From an uncultured Eubacteriales bacterium (GTDB lineage Bacteria > Bacillota > Clostridia > Christensenellales > Aristaeellaceae), in NCBI GenBank assembly GCA_902793325.1, contig CADBCY010000029.1:1-40992 (forward strand): 40,992 nt of DNA, in the 5' to 3' direction. The notes beneath the pieces are model-generated. The model searched no databases, was not told the DNA's origin, and saw only the letters and a program-made list of their open reading frames with translations. How positions within the stretch are numbered: the stretch's first letter is position 1; every line of letters starts with the position of its first letter. The position numbers and the translations under genes were made by a program. Positions 33,901 to 40,992 of this stretch are shown piece after piece.

Positions 33901-36584
33901 GCAGGCTGGAAGAGGAGCGCGTCATCTACGCCCGCCTCCACGCGCTCACGGGCAATTTCCTCGTCGTCTACGTCGTGGACCCGGAGACGGACCGCTACAG
34001 CGAGTTCAGCGCGACCGACGAGTATATCGACAGCCTGAAGCAGGCCAAGGAAGGGGCGGACTTCTACGGCAAGGTTCGCGACGCGGCCCGCACCTTCAAC
34101 CATCCGGAGGATCTGAAGCGCTTCCTCTCCGCCTTTACCAAGGAAAACATACTGGCGGAGATCCGCCGCAACGGCATCTTTACCATGGTATACCGCCTCA
34201 TGATGGACGGCAGGCCCGTCTATGTCCAGATGAGCGCCGCCATGGTGGAGGAGAAGGAAGGCCCGCGCCTGATCGTCGGGCTCAACGATATCGACGCGCA
34301 GTACCGGCAGCGGGAGACCGACCGGGAGATCGCCCGGCAGAAGGAGATCTACAACCAGATCACCGGGAGCCTCGCCGAGCAGTACGACACGCTGTATTAC
34401 ATCGATATCGCCACCAGCACCTACGTCGAGATCTCCGCGACGGACGAATACAGGAAGCTGAACGTGCCGGCGACCGGCAACAACTTCTTCGTCGAGAGCC
34501 GGCGGAGCATCCGCAAGTACGTGCACCCCGAGGATCAGGACAAGGCCATGCGCCTGCACTACAAGGACGTGATGCTGGACAACCTGAAGGACGGGAATTC
34601 CTTCTCGATGGCCTGGCGGCTGGTCGTGAACGGCCAGGTCCGGCACATCCGGCATACGGAGATCATGGCGAAGGACAAAAAGCACATCATCGTCTGCATC
34701 AAGAACATCGACGCGGAGGTCCAGGAACAGCTCGCCCGGAAGGAAGACCAGCGGAAGAACGTGACCTTTACGCAGATCGCCGAGCGGCTGGCGTCCCACT
34801 TCGACCTGATCTACTACATCGACTGCGAAACCTCGCAATACGCGGAGCTCTCCGCGAAACGGATCTCCGGCGAGCTGAAGGTGCAGGAGGAGGGCGAGGA
34901 TTTCTTCGCGGCCGCCTGGAAGAACGCGGGCCGGCTGATCCATCCCGAGGATATGGACAGGATCCGGCTGTTCCTCGACAAGGACAACCTGATCTCACAG
35001 CTCGAGCGAAGGCGGCAGCTCATCGAAGACTACCGCATGGTCATCGGCGTCGGAAAGACGCAGTACACGCGCATGTCGGTGACGTATTCCTCCGATCACA
35101 CCCACTTCATCATCTGCGTCGAAAACCGCGAGGAGGACGTGCGCAGGGAGCAGGAACACCTGGCGGCGCTCTCCGCGGCGAACGAGCTGGCCCGGCGGGA
35201 TGAGCTGACGCACACCAAAAACAAGACGGCCTACCACGAGATGGAGGCCGAGCTGCAGCGGCGGATCGCCGATGGGAGCGACCCGTTCGGCATCGTGGTC
35301 TGCGACATCAACGACCTCAAGCACATCAACGATACCGAGGGCCATACGGCGGGCGACGACCTGATCAAAAACGCATGCCGACTGATCTGCCGGGTGTTCC
35401 GGCACAGTCCCGTGTTCCGCGTGGGCGGGGACGAATTCGCCGTCGTGCTCACGGGGCAGGATTTTGAGGACCGGGAAGCCCTGGTTGCCGAGCTGAAGTG
35501 GCAGGTGGAGGATAACATCCGCATGGGCGAAGGGCCGGTCGTCGCCTTTGGCCTGGCCGTGCTCCGTCCCGGCAGGGACCACAGGGTCGAGGACGTGTTC
35601 AACCGCGCCGACAGCCACATGTACACGGAAAAGTCGCGCCTGAAGAGCGAGAAGCTGCTCCGCGAGAGCCACGCCCTCAAGGAGAGCTCGAAGATCAGGA
35701 TCATCAGCGATGAAAGGCGCACTCTTCTGGACGGCCTGTTTAAGTCGTTCGAGGTGGTGTCGGAGGGTACTTATGTCTACCTCTGCGACATGAAGTACGA
35801 CTTTTCCCGCTGGTCCAAGAACGCGGTGGACACCTTCGGCCTGCCCGCCGAGTACATGTACGGCGCGGGCGACATCTGGGAGAGCCACATCCACCCGGAA
35901 GACCGGGCAGCCTATCACAAGGGCATCGACGCCATCTTCTCCGGGAACGCCGCGGCGCACGACATGCAGTACCGGGCGATGCGCGTGACGGGCGAATACG
36001 AGGTATGCACCTGCCGCGGCGTCGTCATACGCGATCTCAACGGCAAGCCGGATTACTTCGCCGGCACCATCCGCAACCACAGCGCGCAGGGGCACATCGA
36101 CGCGCTGACCGGCCTCAGGAACCAGTACGGCTTCTTCGAGGACCTGGACGGCTGCATCCGGCGGAATGCGGAAATCAGCGTGATCCTGTTTGGCATCGGC
36201 AAATTCTCGGAGGTCAACGAAAAGTACGGGTATCACTTCGGGAACCGCGTGCTCCAGCGCTATGCCGGGATGGTCTTTGAAATGGTGGGCAACACGGGCC
36301 ACGCCTACCGCATCGACGGGACGAAGTTCGCGGTGATCAGCAACACGCTCTCCGTCCAGGAGGCTCGGGCGCACTACGACCGCTTCCGCCTGTTCCTCCG
36401 CGAGGACTTCCGGGCGGACGACCGGAAGCTGCCGCTCGAGCTGTACTGCGGCGCGCTGCGGGTGGACCGCTTCGACGTCGATTCCCAGACGGTCTACACC
36501 CGCCTGGATTCCGCCGCCGAGGAATCCAAGCACAGCCGGAAGGGCGACATGGTGGAGTTCACGGACGACCCGAGCCAACAATAG
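30924..36584 (+). CDS. Giant soluble c-di-GMP protein: GGDEF*-EAL-five PAS-like modules-GGDEF-PAS-GGDEF*
   Basis: 1886 residues with no membrane segment. An N-terminal sensory region is followed by a degenerate GGDEF domain (GGDRF at about 235-239) and an EAL phosphodiesterase domain. The EAL domain has EEALARW (about 353), ITESVV, MDDFGSGYSS (about 475), CEGVEKE (about 532) and QGFYYSQ (about 553). Five related modules of about 137 residues begin near 731, 869, 1003, 1144 and 1281, each with a YxxD-T-x-Y core, GEDFF, HPED, an ENL helix and YRM-type strands ending IIVG-like. An intact cyclase follows (RVGGDEF, 1499-1505), then another PAS-like domain and a degenerate GGDEF (RIDGTKF, 1796-1802). 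It probably both makes and degrades c-di-GMP, or uses the degenerate domains as GTP or c-di-GMP sensors. GGGGAGG precedes the ATG. Confidence 0.9.
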   Translation: MERYQFSAEELQGLEQLPVSLAVYQFVDGHIYTLALSDGYREMFELSDKQEAYRLLNEDVLYNTHPDDISRIEDAVRTFITESGRYEAIFRARKYREQDCHIIHAVGKHVYTDTGVRLAYVCFTDEGAYTEDDDAEATALNRAFNNALHEESILRASYYDDLTGLPNMTHFFTLAEAGKEAIVERGGKAVLLYMDLNGMKNYNDNYGFAEGDKLLREFAGLLERMFGRECCCHIGGDRFAVYTGEDGVEDALRRLFMDAKAINGGNALPVRAGIYTTRIEDVPISSACDRAKIACDAIPRADISILNYYSDAMRRATNRRRHILSNIDRAIAGKWIKVYYQPIIRAVNGKVCEEEALARWIDPVEGFLSPADFIPTLEDAGLIYKLDLYVLEQVLEKMRRQASMGLYVVPHSINLSRSDFDACDIVEEIRRRVDDSGIDRNMITIEITESVVGSDFEFMKAQVERFHGLGFPVWMDDFGSGYSSLDVLQSIKFDLIKFDMSFTRKLDEGDHGRIILTEMMKMAASLGVDTVCEGVEKERHVRFLREIGCSRFQGFYYSQAIPFEQIVERNGQGAWIGYENPEETAYFESIGRVNLFDLDVISGEDAHAPQNAFSTLPTGILEIHEDHARYIRSNQSYREFMKRYFGFDAAEGTVDFTGAPIGYGPSFMAAVKQCCESGNRMFFDETMSDGSRVHAFVRKIGVNPVRESVAVAIAVLSINEPGEGESYADIARALAADYYNIYVVDLDTERFIEYTSPVGGEELAFERHGEDFFAALRRDAETRVYEEDRAPLLKWFTKENVVRELDAQGVYTATFRVVDTGTPMYVNVKIMRTQGQNRIIVGVSVIDAQMKQQEEEKKLRQERIALGRVAALSQDYIVLYTIDPATGRYTQFNPSNEYKSVGLAQQGEDFFADVILDSPRAIDPEDLERHLQVLTRENLMREIRKNGILIHDYRMLIGGKSVPVSLRATLVEEEDGEKILLGIMNDETKEYRRRLEEERVIYARLHALTGNFLVVYVVDPETDRYSEFSATDEYIDSLKQAKEGADFYGKVRDAARTFNHPEDLKRFLSAFTKENILAEIRRNGIFTMVYRLMMDGRPVYVQMSAAMVEEKEGPRLIVGLNDIDAQYRQRETDREIARQKEIYNQITGSLAEQYDTLYYIDIATSTYVEISATDEYRKLNVPATGNNFFVESRRSIRKYVHPEDQDKAMRLHYKDVMLDNLKDGNSFSMAWRLVVNGQVRHIRHTEIMAKDKKHIIVCIKNIDAEVQEQLARKEDQRKNVTFTQIAERLASHFDLIYYIDCETSQYAELSAKRISGELKVQEEGEDFFAAAWKNAGRLIHPEDMDRIRLFLDKDNLISQLERRRQLIEDYRMVIGVGKTQYTRMSVTYSSDHTHFIICVENREEDVRREQEHLAALSAANELARRDELTHTKNKTAYHEMEAELQRRIADGSDPFGIVVCDINDLKHINDTEGHTAGDDLIKNACRLICRVFRHSPVFRVGGDEFAVVLTGQDFEDREALVAELKWQVEDNIRMGEGPVVAFGLAVLRPGRDHRVEDVFNRADSHMYTEKSRLKSEKLLRESHALKESSKIRIISDERRTLLDGLFKSFEVVSEGTYVYLCDMKYDFSRWSKNAVDTFGLPAEYMYGAGDIWESHIHPEDRAAYHKGIDAIFSGNAAAHDMQYRAMRVTGEYEVCTCRGVVIRDLNGKPDYFAGTIRNHSAQGHIDALTGLRNQYGFFEDLDGCIRRNAEISVILFGIGKFSEVNEKYGYHFGNRVLQRYAGMVFEMVGNTGHAYRIDGTKFAVISNTLSVQEARAHYDRFRLFLREDFRADDRKLPLELYCGALRVDRFDVDSQTVYTRLDSAAEESKHSRKGDMVEFTDDPSQQ

Positions 36585-36624
36585 TAATAATCAGTCAGGG
36601 CACTGAAAACCTTCGTTTCAAACA

Positions 36625-36650
36625 GGGCGCGCGTCACGCGACGCGCGCCC
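36625..36650 (+). terminator. Terminator hairpin after the large GGDEF/EAL gene
   Basis: A perfect 11-bp GC-rich stem (36625-36635 with 36640-36650) and 4-nt loop, followed by CGCTTTACAT. The U tract is short. A second hairpin with an 11-bp stem lies at 36676-36714. The rest of 36585-36860 shows no gene. Confidence 0.7.
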
Positions 36651-36862
36651 CGCTTTACATATCGACGACGGAGCGCCTGAGCACGATGTTCGCGGCCTGC
36701 GGGCATCGTTCAGGATGAAGCAAAACGCATTCCGCTAAAACAGTAAGGGCGTCGCAGAACGCGAAACTTCTAAACCTATACGGAAGCAGGGATCCGGCAG
36801 GCAATCTGATGTGCATCGGAAAAGTCACAGAATCGTCCCGTATTCAATAGCGCCGCCCGTGG

Positions 36863-36926
36863 TATAATGATTGGGAAAAGCGAGTGTTTCCCGGGGGCGT
36901 ACCGCGAAGCGAGCACGGCGACGCCC
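36863..36926 (+). promoter_or_regulatory. -10 element and two-hairpin leader of the small Cys protein
   Basis: TATAAT at 36863-36868 has no recognisable -35. The transcript would begin almost directly with hairpin GGGAAA/TTTCCC (36873-36878 with 36887-36892) and continue with GGGCGT/ACGCCC (36895-36900 with 36921-36926), then a single-stranded TGAAAAACC and the SD. The compact leader could be regulatory; I cannot match it to a known riboswitch. Confidence 0.5.
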
Positions 36927-36963
36927 TGAAAAACCAGCAGGAGGGCAGATAAAGAGGATATTG

Positions 36964-37206
36964 ATGAAAAGTATACTGATCGCGGATACAACGCGGGAGG
37001 AACGGGAGCAGATCGTCGCGGAGTCCATCGGCAACATCGACGGCTCGTGCGACGGCTGCAGCCCCGGCCTGATCAAGATGTATCAGGACTACATCGACGG
37101 GCGCATGGAGCTGAGGGAGGTCAACATGTCGTTCAACGCCAGCTACACTTCCGGCACGATGGGACCGGACAGAAGCGGGTGCGGATACGCGGAGGAACGG
37201 CCATAA
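36964..37206 (+). CDS. Small conserved protein with GSCDGC motif
   Basis: 80 residues, soluble: MKSILIADTTREEREQIVAE, then GNIDGSCDGCSPGLIKMYQDYIDG, then a short C-terminal part with NASYTSG. The two cysteines (near 29 and 32) could bind metal or form a redox pair. I recall close relatives in gut Clostridia annotated only as small hypothetical or, doubtfully, purine-biosynthesis-related proteins. I do not assign a function. GAGG lies 7 bp before the ATG. It is a single gene between a structured leader and a strong terminator. The decayed restriction gene on the other strand reads 64 bp into its 3' end. Confidence 0.72.
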   Translation: MKSILIADTTREEREQIVAESIGNIDGSCDGCSPGLIKMYQDYIDGRMELREVNMSFNASYTSGTMGPDRSGCGYAEERP

Positions 37207-38443
37207 TTCGAGTGTGTTTCAAAATGCTTGATGCGCATTTTGGAAACACACTCTTTATTATCCGCTATTCGACGTAAGGCAATATCACCAGGAAGAAAAC
37301 ATTCGATGCTAAACATGCCGGGGAGACATTGCGTCTCCCCGGCGTCGATGATTTCGTCCTCCACGGTTGTGTCGTCCAGCTCGATGTCTGTGCGTTCCTC
37401 GTCCGTCGGCTCGACGATTTCTACTGACAATGCATCTTCTTCCGTCTCGGGATCCTCCACTGTATTCGGGACAATCTGGCCCGGCGTTACGGTGACGGTT
37501 ACCGTTTTGTACAAACCGTTCTGGGCGTAGTATTTCAGTATAAGGTCAACCAGTTCAGTACCATTGATACCTCGGATGATCGGAGTGTTGTCCAGATATT
37601 TTTGGGCATTTTTCGTGTAATTGGATAACGTCACGAACAGACCGTAATCACCCTCACGCATAGCGCCCTTCAATGACTGAATTGTGGTTTCCTTTATATC
37701 GTTGTCCTGACTCTTGACTTGAACCAGAATCCGGGGAGGCAGCTCATCCTTGTAGGCAGTGATATCAATTCCGCTGTCACCACCATGAGGTGATACAGTA
37801 GTACGATACCCCATAGCTCGGAGAAGATCAGAGACAAAGTTTTCAAGGTCATAACCTTTCAACTGCCGACTCAGCTCTTTGAGAATGAAATCCCTTGTAC
37901 TTTCAATGATATCGTCTGCGGTAGCTCCGACGCTCTCATCTTCACCCTCCTCCGGTAAAGGAGGCTTTTTCCCACTGCTTTCCAGAGCAGCAAGGAATTC
38001 GTCTGCATAGTTCTTAACCAGGAAGAATGTAAGCGCGGAGCCGATTTCATATAAAGCGCCTTACGAGAATGCGGTGCGGGGCAGGTGCTTCAACCATTTG
38101 ACTTTCCGCTGTTGCACATACTGGTGGGCATCTTCAACAAAGCAGTATTCCCCTTCTATGATGCCCAGGTTGACCTGTCTGTCGCTTTTGGAAGGGAAAA
38201 CCACATAATCGCCGACTTGAACCTCATGGATGAAACGATATAGCATACCTGAACAAGTAGCAATACTGCCTTTCTTTGCATCCGAAATCATTTCGCTATA
38301 TCGAACTTTGAAAGCATCACGGCTTGCATCGATTTTTGACAGATCGCCAATTTCACGCCATCCAATAGCAATAACACTATCGTGGAGAAAAGTTTGTCAT
38401 CTGTGGTATGAATACCCCAGAGCTTCTTTTCTTCGCTTGCTAT
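37143..38443 (-). pseudogene. Mrr-type restriction endonuclease, inactivated by three lesions
   Basis: Read in pieces on the minus strand, this is a restriction-endonuclease-like protein with an N-terminal sensor domain (LWGIHTTDDKLF, SVIAIGWREIGDLS, VGDYVVFPSKSDRQVNLG, KVKWLKHLPRTAFS) and an Mrr catalytic domain (GYDLENFVSDLLRAMGY, GDSGIDITAY, VQVKSQ). Lesions: the expected ATG after GGAGGA is ATA (38441-38443); one base is missing in the T run at 38388-38391, shifting frame after DDKLF; and the glutamine codon expected after RTAFS is an in-frame TAA (stop near 38061). The C-terminal half, open to 37143, runs through another gene's terminator and is probably foreign after TVTVTVTPG. The lower GC content suggests acquisition. 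Confidence 0.85.
37210..37257 (+). terminator. Terminator of the small Cys gene
   Basis: Arms 37210-37226 and 37236-37253 pair over 17 bp with one bulged base, followed by TTTATTA. The opposite-strand restriction pseudogene reads straight through it, which shows that its present C-terminus is not original. Confidence 0.9.
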
Positions 38444-38449
38444 AATATG

Positions 38450-38775
38450 TCCTCCCCGAGTTTAGCTACTGATCCTCTTTGCTTTGATAACTGCTATCAT
38501 TCTACCATAAAGAAGCCATTCGGACAACCCGTTTATCCCCCGGTTCATACTCCCGGTGTACCATATAGATGCCAGCTCAGGCAGGGCTGTTTCGAATATA
38601 TCCCCCCTTTTTCACTGACCCCCGATCGACGCGGTTGCTTGGCAGGCAGCTGCGCTGATCGGGGTCCGACTATTCTCCGTTGTCCCATGTTCCTCTCTAT
38701 TGATGACTGCCAATTAGTCTATTCGACAAGCCGCTTGTCGGGGTGAACAGAATGGCGAACAACAAAGCCATAAAT
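38450..38775. other. Intergenic debris with an IS21-like inverted repeat
   Basis: No credible gene. An imperfect inverted repeat, GACCCCCGATC (38617-38627) with GATCGGGGTC (38657-38666), sits beside GGGGGTCAGTG on the minus strand, a wording I associate with IS21-type ends in Clostridia. A short minus-strand stretch near 38540-38560 reads HREYEPGDK, also IstA-like. A palindrome CGACAAG/CTTGTCG is at 38724-38740. Probably the remains of an insertion. Confidence 0.3.
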
Positions 38776-38781
38776 AACCAA

Positions 38782-38809
38782 CCCCCTGCCAGAATGCTCC
38801 GACAGGGGG
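38782..38809 (-). terminator. Terminator of hsp20
   Basis: Stem 38782-38788 with 38803-38809 (CCCCCTG/CAGGGGG); on the minus strand it is followed by TTGGTTATTTAT. It lies 17 bp after the hsp20 stop codon. Confidence 0.7.
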
Positions 38810-38825
38810 AGGTGTAACGGGAGTT

Positions 38826-39262
38826 TTATCCCTCGATCATGATGACCTTTTTCTCAGGAAGCTTCTTCTCATCCTTCTTGGGGATGTTCAGGCTCAGCAC
38901 GCCATGCTCCAGCTTTGCGCCGATGTCCGCCTCCGTAAGGGTATCGCCCACATAGAAGCTCCTCTGCATCGTACCGGCCCAGCGCTAACCTTGCCCTTCT
39001 TCGTAGTCTCGTCCTTATCAAGGCCCTTCGAGGCAGTCACAGTCAGGTAGCCGTTCTGCAGCTCCAACGTGATGTCTTCCTTCTTGAAGCCCGGCAGATC
39101 AATATCTACTTCGTAGTGATCCTCGTGCTCATGCACGTCGGTCTTCATCTCGCGGGCAGCGTTTTTACCGTACAGCTGACGGTCCATCCGCCGCATCTCA
39201 CGATCCCAGTCACCAAAGAATTCGTCAAACAGGTTTTCACCAAAGATACTCGGCATCAACAT
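38826..39262 (-). pseudogene. Hsp20/alpha-crystallin small heat-shock protein, frameshifted
   Basis: The ATG at 39262 has an AAAGGAGG SD and the N-terminus MLMPSIFGENLFDEFFGDW typical of clostridial Hsp20. The alpha-crystallin domain starts well: KTDVHEHEDHYEVDIDLPGFKKEDI, LQNGYLTVTASK. After DETTKKGK (about 38992) the frame breaks. The remainder, AGTMQRSFYVGDTL, LEHGVLSLNIPKKD and KKVIMIEG-stop, continues in another frame to 38826. Against related proteins (GKYIRRERYxG) about ten bases are missing at the junction, so this looks like a deletion rather than a single-base read error. The domain's C-terminal strands and IxI-like tail are lost from the translated product. The promoter and CIRCE operator are intact. 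Confidence 0.82.
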
Positions 39263-39437
39263 AACTCTTACCTCCTTTACCTCCTTTGACCCTCTTGCGC
39301 TGGTCGCGCACCCGTTGTTGGTGTGCCCCCTTTCGGGTGGCATCCTCAGACGAGCTGTCGTGTCGGCGTCGGTCTTCGTATGTTGTTACCCTGAACCTCC
39401 GGGGCTCTTTCTTTCCTTCCCCCTCGGTTCATATATT

Positions 39438-39465
39438 ATTATACTCATTTTGTTAGCACTGTCAA
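39438..39465 (-). promoter_or_regulatory. Sigma-A promoter of hsp20
   Basis: Minus strand TTGACA (39460-39465), 16-bp spacer, TATAAT (39438-39443). The -35 lies within the CIRCE operator. The leader is about 165 nt. Confidence 0.85.
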
Positions 39466-39479
39466 GTGGTGAGTGCTAA
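39453..39479. promoter_or_regulatory. CIRCE operator (HrcA binding site)
   Basis: TTAGCACTG-N9-GAGTGCTAA differs from the CIRCE consensus (TTAGCACTC-N9-GAGTGCTAA) at one position. It overlaps the hsp20 -35, so HrcA would repress the promoter until heat shock. Confidence 0.92.
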
Positions 39480-39732
39480 TTTGGCGATGAACAATTCATG
39501 AACGTTTTTGCAGAGCATTATTCAGCCCGGCATAGATTTGTTCATCAGGATTAAATCCCCTTATCTATCCTCCAACCATTCGGATGATGGTCGGCATTTC
39601 CCGTTTCCAGTCCATCCCTATTGGCAGCGGTGGAATCCAGCGCATCACGGGCTTCCGCAACGGAAACACGGCATCTCGCGGTCCCGTCCAGTAGGTGTGC
39701 CAGTGGGCGGATCGGACATGCGGGCGAGGACT

Positions 39733-39924
39733 GGCATTAACGATATTCTGGATATGTCACGAATAGAATCCGGGCGCATGGTCATCAAAAAAGAAGAGTT
39801 CTCATTCTCCAAGAGCCTTGAACAGGTCAACAACATGATCAGCGGCCAGTGCCGTGACAAAGGCCTGCATTATGAATGCAGAATCATTGGGAAAATCGAC
39901 GAATACTATATCGGCGATGGCATG
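39733..39924 (+). pseudogene. Fragment of a hybrid sensor histidine kinase
   Basis: One frame reads GINDILDMSRIESGRMVIKK, then EEFSFSKSLEQVNNMISGQC and YYIGDGM. This is the region between the phospho-His helix and the ATPase domain of hybrid kinases common in Clostridia. The H-box before it and the whole ATPase domain after it are missing. Homology stops where the recombinase coding sequence begins. It is a non-functional remnant created by a rearrangement. Confidence 0.75.
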
Positions 39925-40819
39925 CCCGACCTTCCGGGAGTATGTTCCCAAGTGGTTCGCCACCTTCAAGGAATACCAGCTCAAGCCGAATACCATCAAG
40001 GGCTATCGCAGCAACTTTCGACGGCACATCTACCCCTTCTTCGGAGATATGAAGTTGGACGAAATCACCACCGACGACATCCAGCGCTTTCTCAACGAGA
40101 AGGAATACCTGGCGCGCAACACCGTCCACACCATGCTGATCCTGGTCGGCGAAGTGTTGGAATCGGCTTATGAAGATAAGCTGATCCCTTCTGACCCTTC
40201 CAAGAGCAAGCGCATCGCCATCGTTTCCAAGCGGAAAAAGGAGCGAGATGCGCTGAAGCCGGAGCAGCTCAAGGCGATCATCGAAGGCATCGCCAGCGAG
40301 TTGAAGGACGACGACGAGCGGAGGCTCATCTCCCTGATGCTGTTCACCGGCATGCGCCGGGGTGAAGTGCTGGGCCTCAAGTGGGAAGACATCGACTTCA
40401 AGAAGAAGCTGATCCACGTCGAGCGCAGCGTCACCTACGCGCACAACCAGCCGGAAGTCACCACGCCGAAGACCGCCAGCGGCAAGCGCATCATTCCTCT
40501 GGATGAAAGGCTGGAAGTCTTCCTGCAACCCATCCGCGGAACGGGCTTTGTCCTGGGAGGGGAGACGCCTCTGACCAACATGGTGTTCCGCAGGCTGTAC
40601 AAGAGCATCGGCGGCAAGATCAACCTCTATGGCGCGACGCCGCATGTCTTCCGGCACAGCTACATCACGACCCTGGCGAAGGCTGACGTCGACCTCAAGA
40701 CGATTCAGCGCATCAGCGGCCACGCCAATATTTCCACCACCCTGAACATCTACACCCACACCCGTGAGGAGGAAATTCAGGAAGCCGGCGCGAAAATTGG
40801 CAAGCTGCTCGGCGCGTGA
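39917..40819 (+). CDS. Tyrosine recombinase/integrase, N-terminally truncated
   Basis: 300 residues from an ATG that happens to lie in the kinase fragment. The core-binding domain begins at once (ACPTFREYVPKWF, KPNTIKGYRSNFRRHIYPFFGD, ITTDDIQRFLNEK). The catalytic domain has Arg in FTGMRRGEVLGLKW, HVFRHSYITTLA (His-x-x-Arg), SGHANISTTLNIYTH with the second His and the nucleophile Tyr. The usual N-terminal arm-binding domain of Tn916/phage-type integrases (roughly 60-80 residues) is absent because the 5' end was replaced by kinase sequence. The catalytic core looks intact, but without the arm domain site-specific integration is doubtful. It may be the remnant that brought in the decayed genes at 37-39.5 kb. 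Confidence 0.85.
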   Translation: MACPTFREYVPKWFATFKEYQLKPNTIKGYRSNFRRHIYPFFGDMKLDEITTDDIQRFLNEKEYLARNTVHTMLILVGEVLESAYEDKLIPSDPSKSKRIAIVSKRKKERDALKPEQLKAIIEGIASELKDDDERRLISLMLFTGMRRGEVLGLKWEDIDFKKKLIHVERSVTYAHNQPEVTTPKTASGKRIIPLDERLEVFLQPIRGTGFVLGGETPLTNMVFRRLYKSIGGKINLYGATPHVFRHSYITTLAKADVDLKTIQRISGHANISTTLNIYTHTREEEIQEAGAKIGKLLGA

Positions 40820-40896
40820 AGTTGAAGGGTGTCCCGTCATTTTCGCCGCTGAAATTCATTAATATTCACTCATAAGGCCTTATAAGCCTTTATACA

Positions 40897-40992
40897 GTAA
40901 GCGTCAAATATAGCCGCGTTTACACTCAGCCATGACGGCCTCGTTCCAGGGCATAAGGTTTTCGATGAACTCATCCGTAAGGTTGCCATCTG
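40897..40992 (-). mobile_element. End of an IS66-family element
   Basis: GTAAGCGTCAAATATAG at 40897 onward starts with the GTAA typical of IS66 terminal inverted repeats. The transposase stop codon lies only a few bases inside, as in that family. The rest of the element is outside the window. Confidence 0.55.
40904..40992 (-). CDS. C-terminus of an IS66-like transposase (partial)
   Basis: The minus strand is open from the window edge to a TGA at 40904-40906, reading DGNLTDEFIENLMPWNEAV and then AECKRGYI. The LMPWN segment near the end matches the C-terminal region of IS66-type transposases (L-L-PW-N/S). Only about 29 residues are visible. Confidence 0.5.
   Translation of the reverse strand, partial: DGNLTDEFIENLMPWNEAVMAECKRGYI

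Noticed and set aside
37143-37250. C-terminal tail of the restriction gene as a genuine domain
   Set aside because: It translates a transcription terminator and the antisense of the small Cys gene, so it is accidental read-through.
38408-38746. A 112-codon plus-strand frame between the restriction pseudogene and hsp20
   Set aside because: No SD, it starts inside the restriction pseudogene, has Cys/Pro/Ser-rich random composition and crosses the IS-like palindrome.
39925-40173. Continuation of the kinase-fragment frame to 40173
   Set aside because: From 39925 on it is out of frame with, and shadowed by, the integrase, whose motifs are clear.

Overview
The window looks like a GC-rich member of the Clostridia (Firmicutes), probably a gut or rumen lineage. 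The grounds are strong SD sequences (GGAGG), consensus TTGACA/TATAAT promoters, a CIRCE operator, a Bacillus-type LexA-like box beside a YolD/Y-family polymerase pair, and Firmicutes families (SpoIID-like, BspA-type LRR, DUF4432, DUF3783). I cannot place it to genus from sequence alone. No rRNA gene, tRNA or CRISPR array was seen. Both ends of the window fall inside apparent transposase genes: a short C-terminal fragment at 1-69 and an IS66-like end at 40897-40992. The window may therefore be an assembly segment bounded by insertion sequences.

Layout. 195-4774 (minus) holds a secreted SpoIID/SH3 protein and a tightly coupled operon of Y-family translesion polymerase, YolD-like protein and sirtuin, with a LexA-like box and two leader hairpins. 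5034-7577 (plus) holds UDP-glucose dehydrogenase and trpS. 7678-14050 (plus) is a run of RNA-modification genes: rsmH, an inserted leucine-rich-repeat gene, a P-loop kinase-like gene, an unusual tRNA-guanine transglycosylase, a homologue of the ArmA/Rmt G1405 16S rRNA methyltransferases, a zinc-ribbon membrane protein, and rsmI. Three of these enzymes would act within four nucleotides of each other in the decoding site (C1402, C1402, G1405). 14108-19225 holds a metallo-beta-lactamase-fold protein, a membrane glycosyltransferase, an M18 aminopeptidase, a DUF4432 epimerase-like protein and a DUF3783 protein. 19548-20684 is a membrane diguanylate cyclase.

20710-30262 is one functional block. A divergent OmpR-type two-component system (28356-30262) faces a six-gene minus-strand operon encoding a MacAB-like exporter: membrane-fusion protein, ATPase and FtsX permease, plus two further HlyD-like adaptors and a large disordered secreted protein. 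30924-36584 is a 1886-residue soluble c-di-GMP protein with one EAL domain, three GGDEF domains (two degenerate) and five tandem PAS-like modules.

From about 37.1 kb onward the composition becomes more AT-rich and genes are decaying. There is an Mrr-type restriction endonuclease with three independent lesions, a frameshifted hsp20 behind an intact CIRCE promoter, a histidine-kinase fragment fused to a 5'-truncated tyrosine recombinase, IS21-like debris and the IS66 end. This looks like the edge of a degraded mobile region.

Two small-scale events stand out. At the stop/start overlap of rsmH with the kinase gene, and again at the overlap of the ABC ATPase with its permease, DNA has been inserted together with a duplication of the upstream gene's 3' end.
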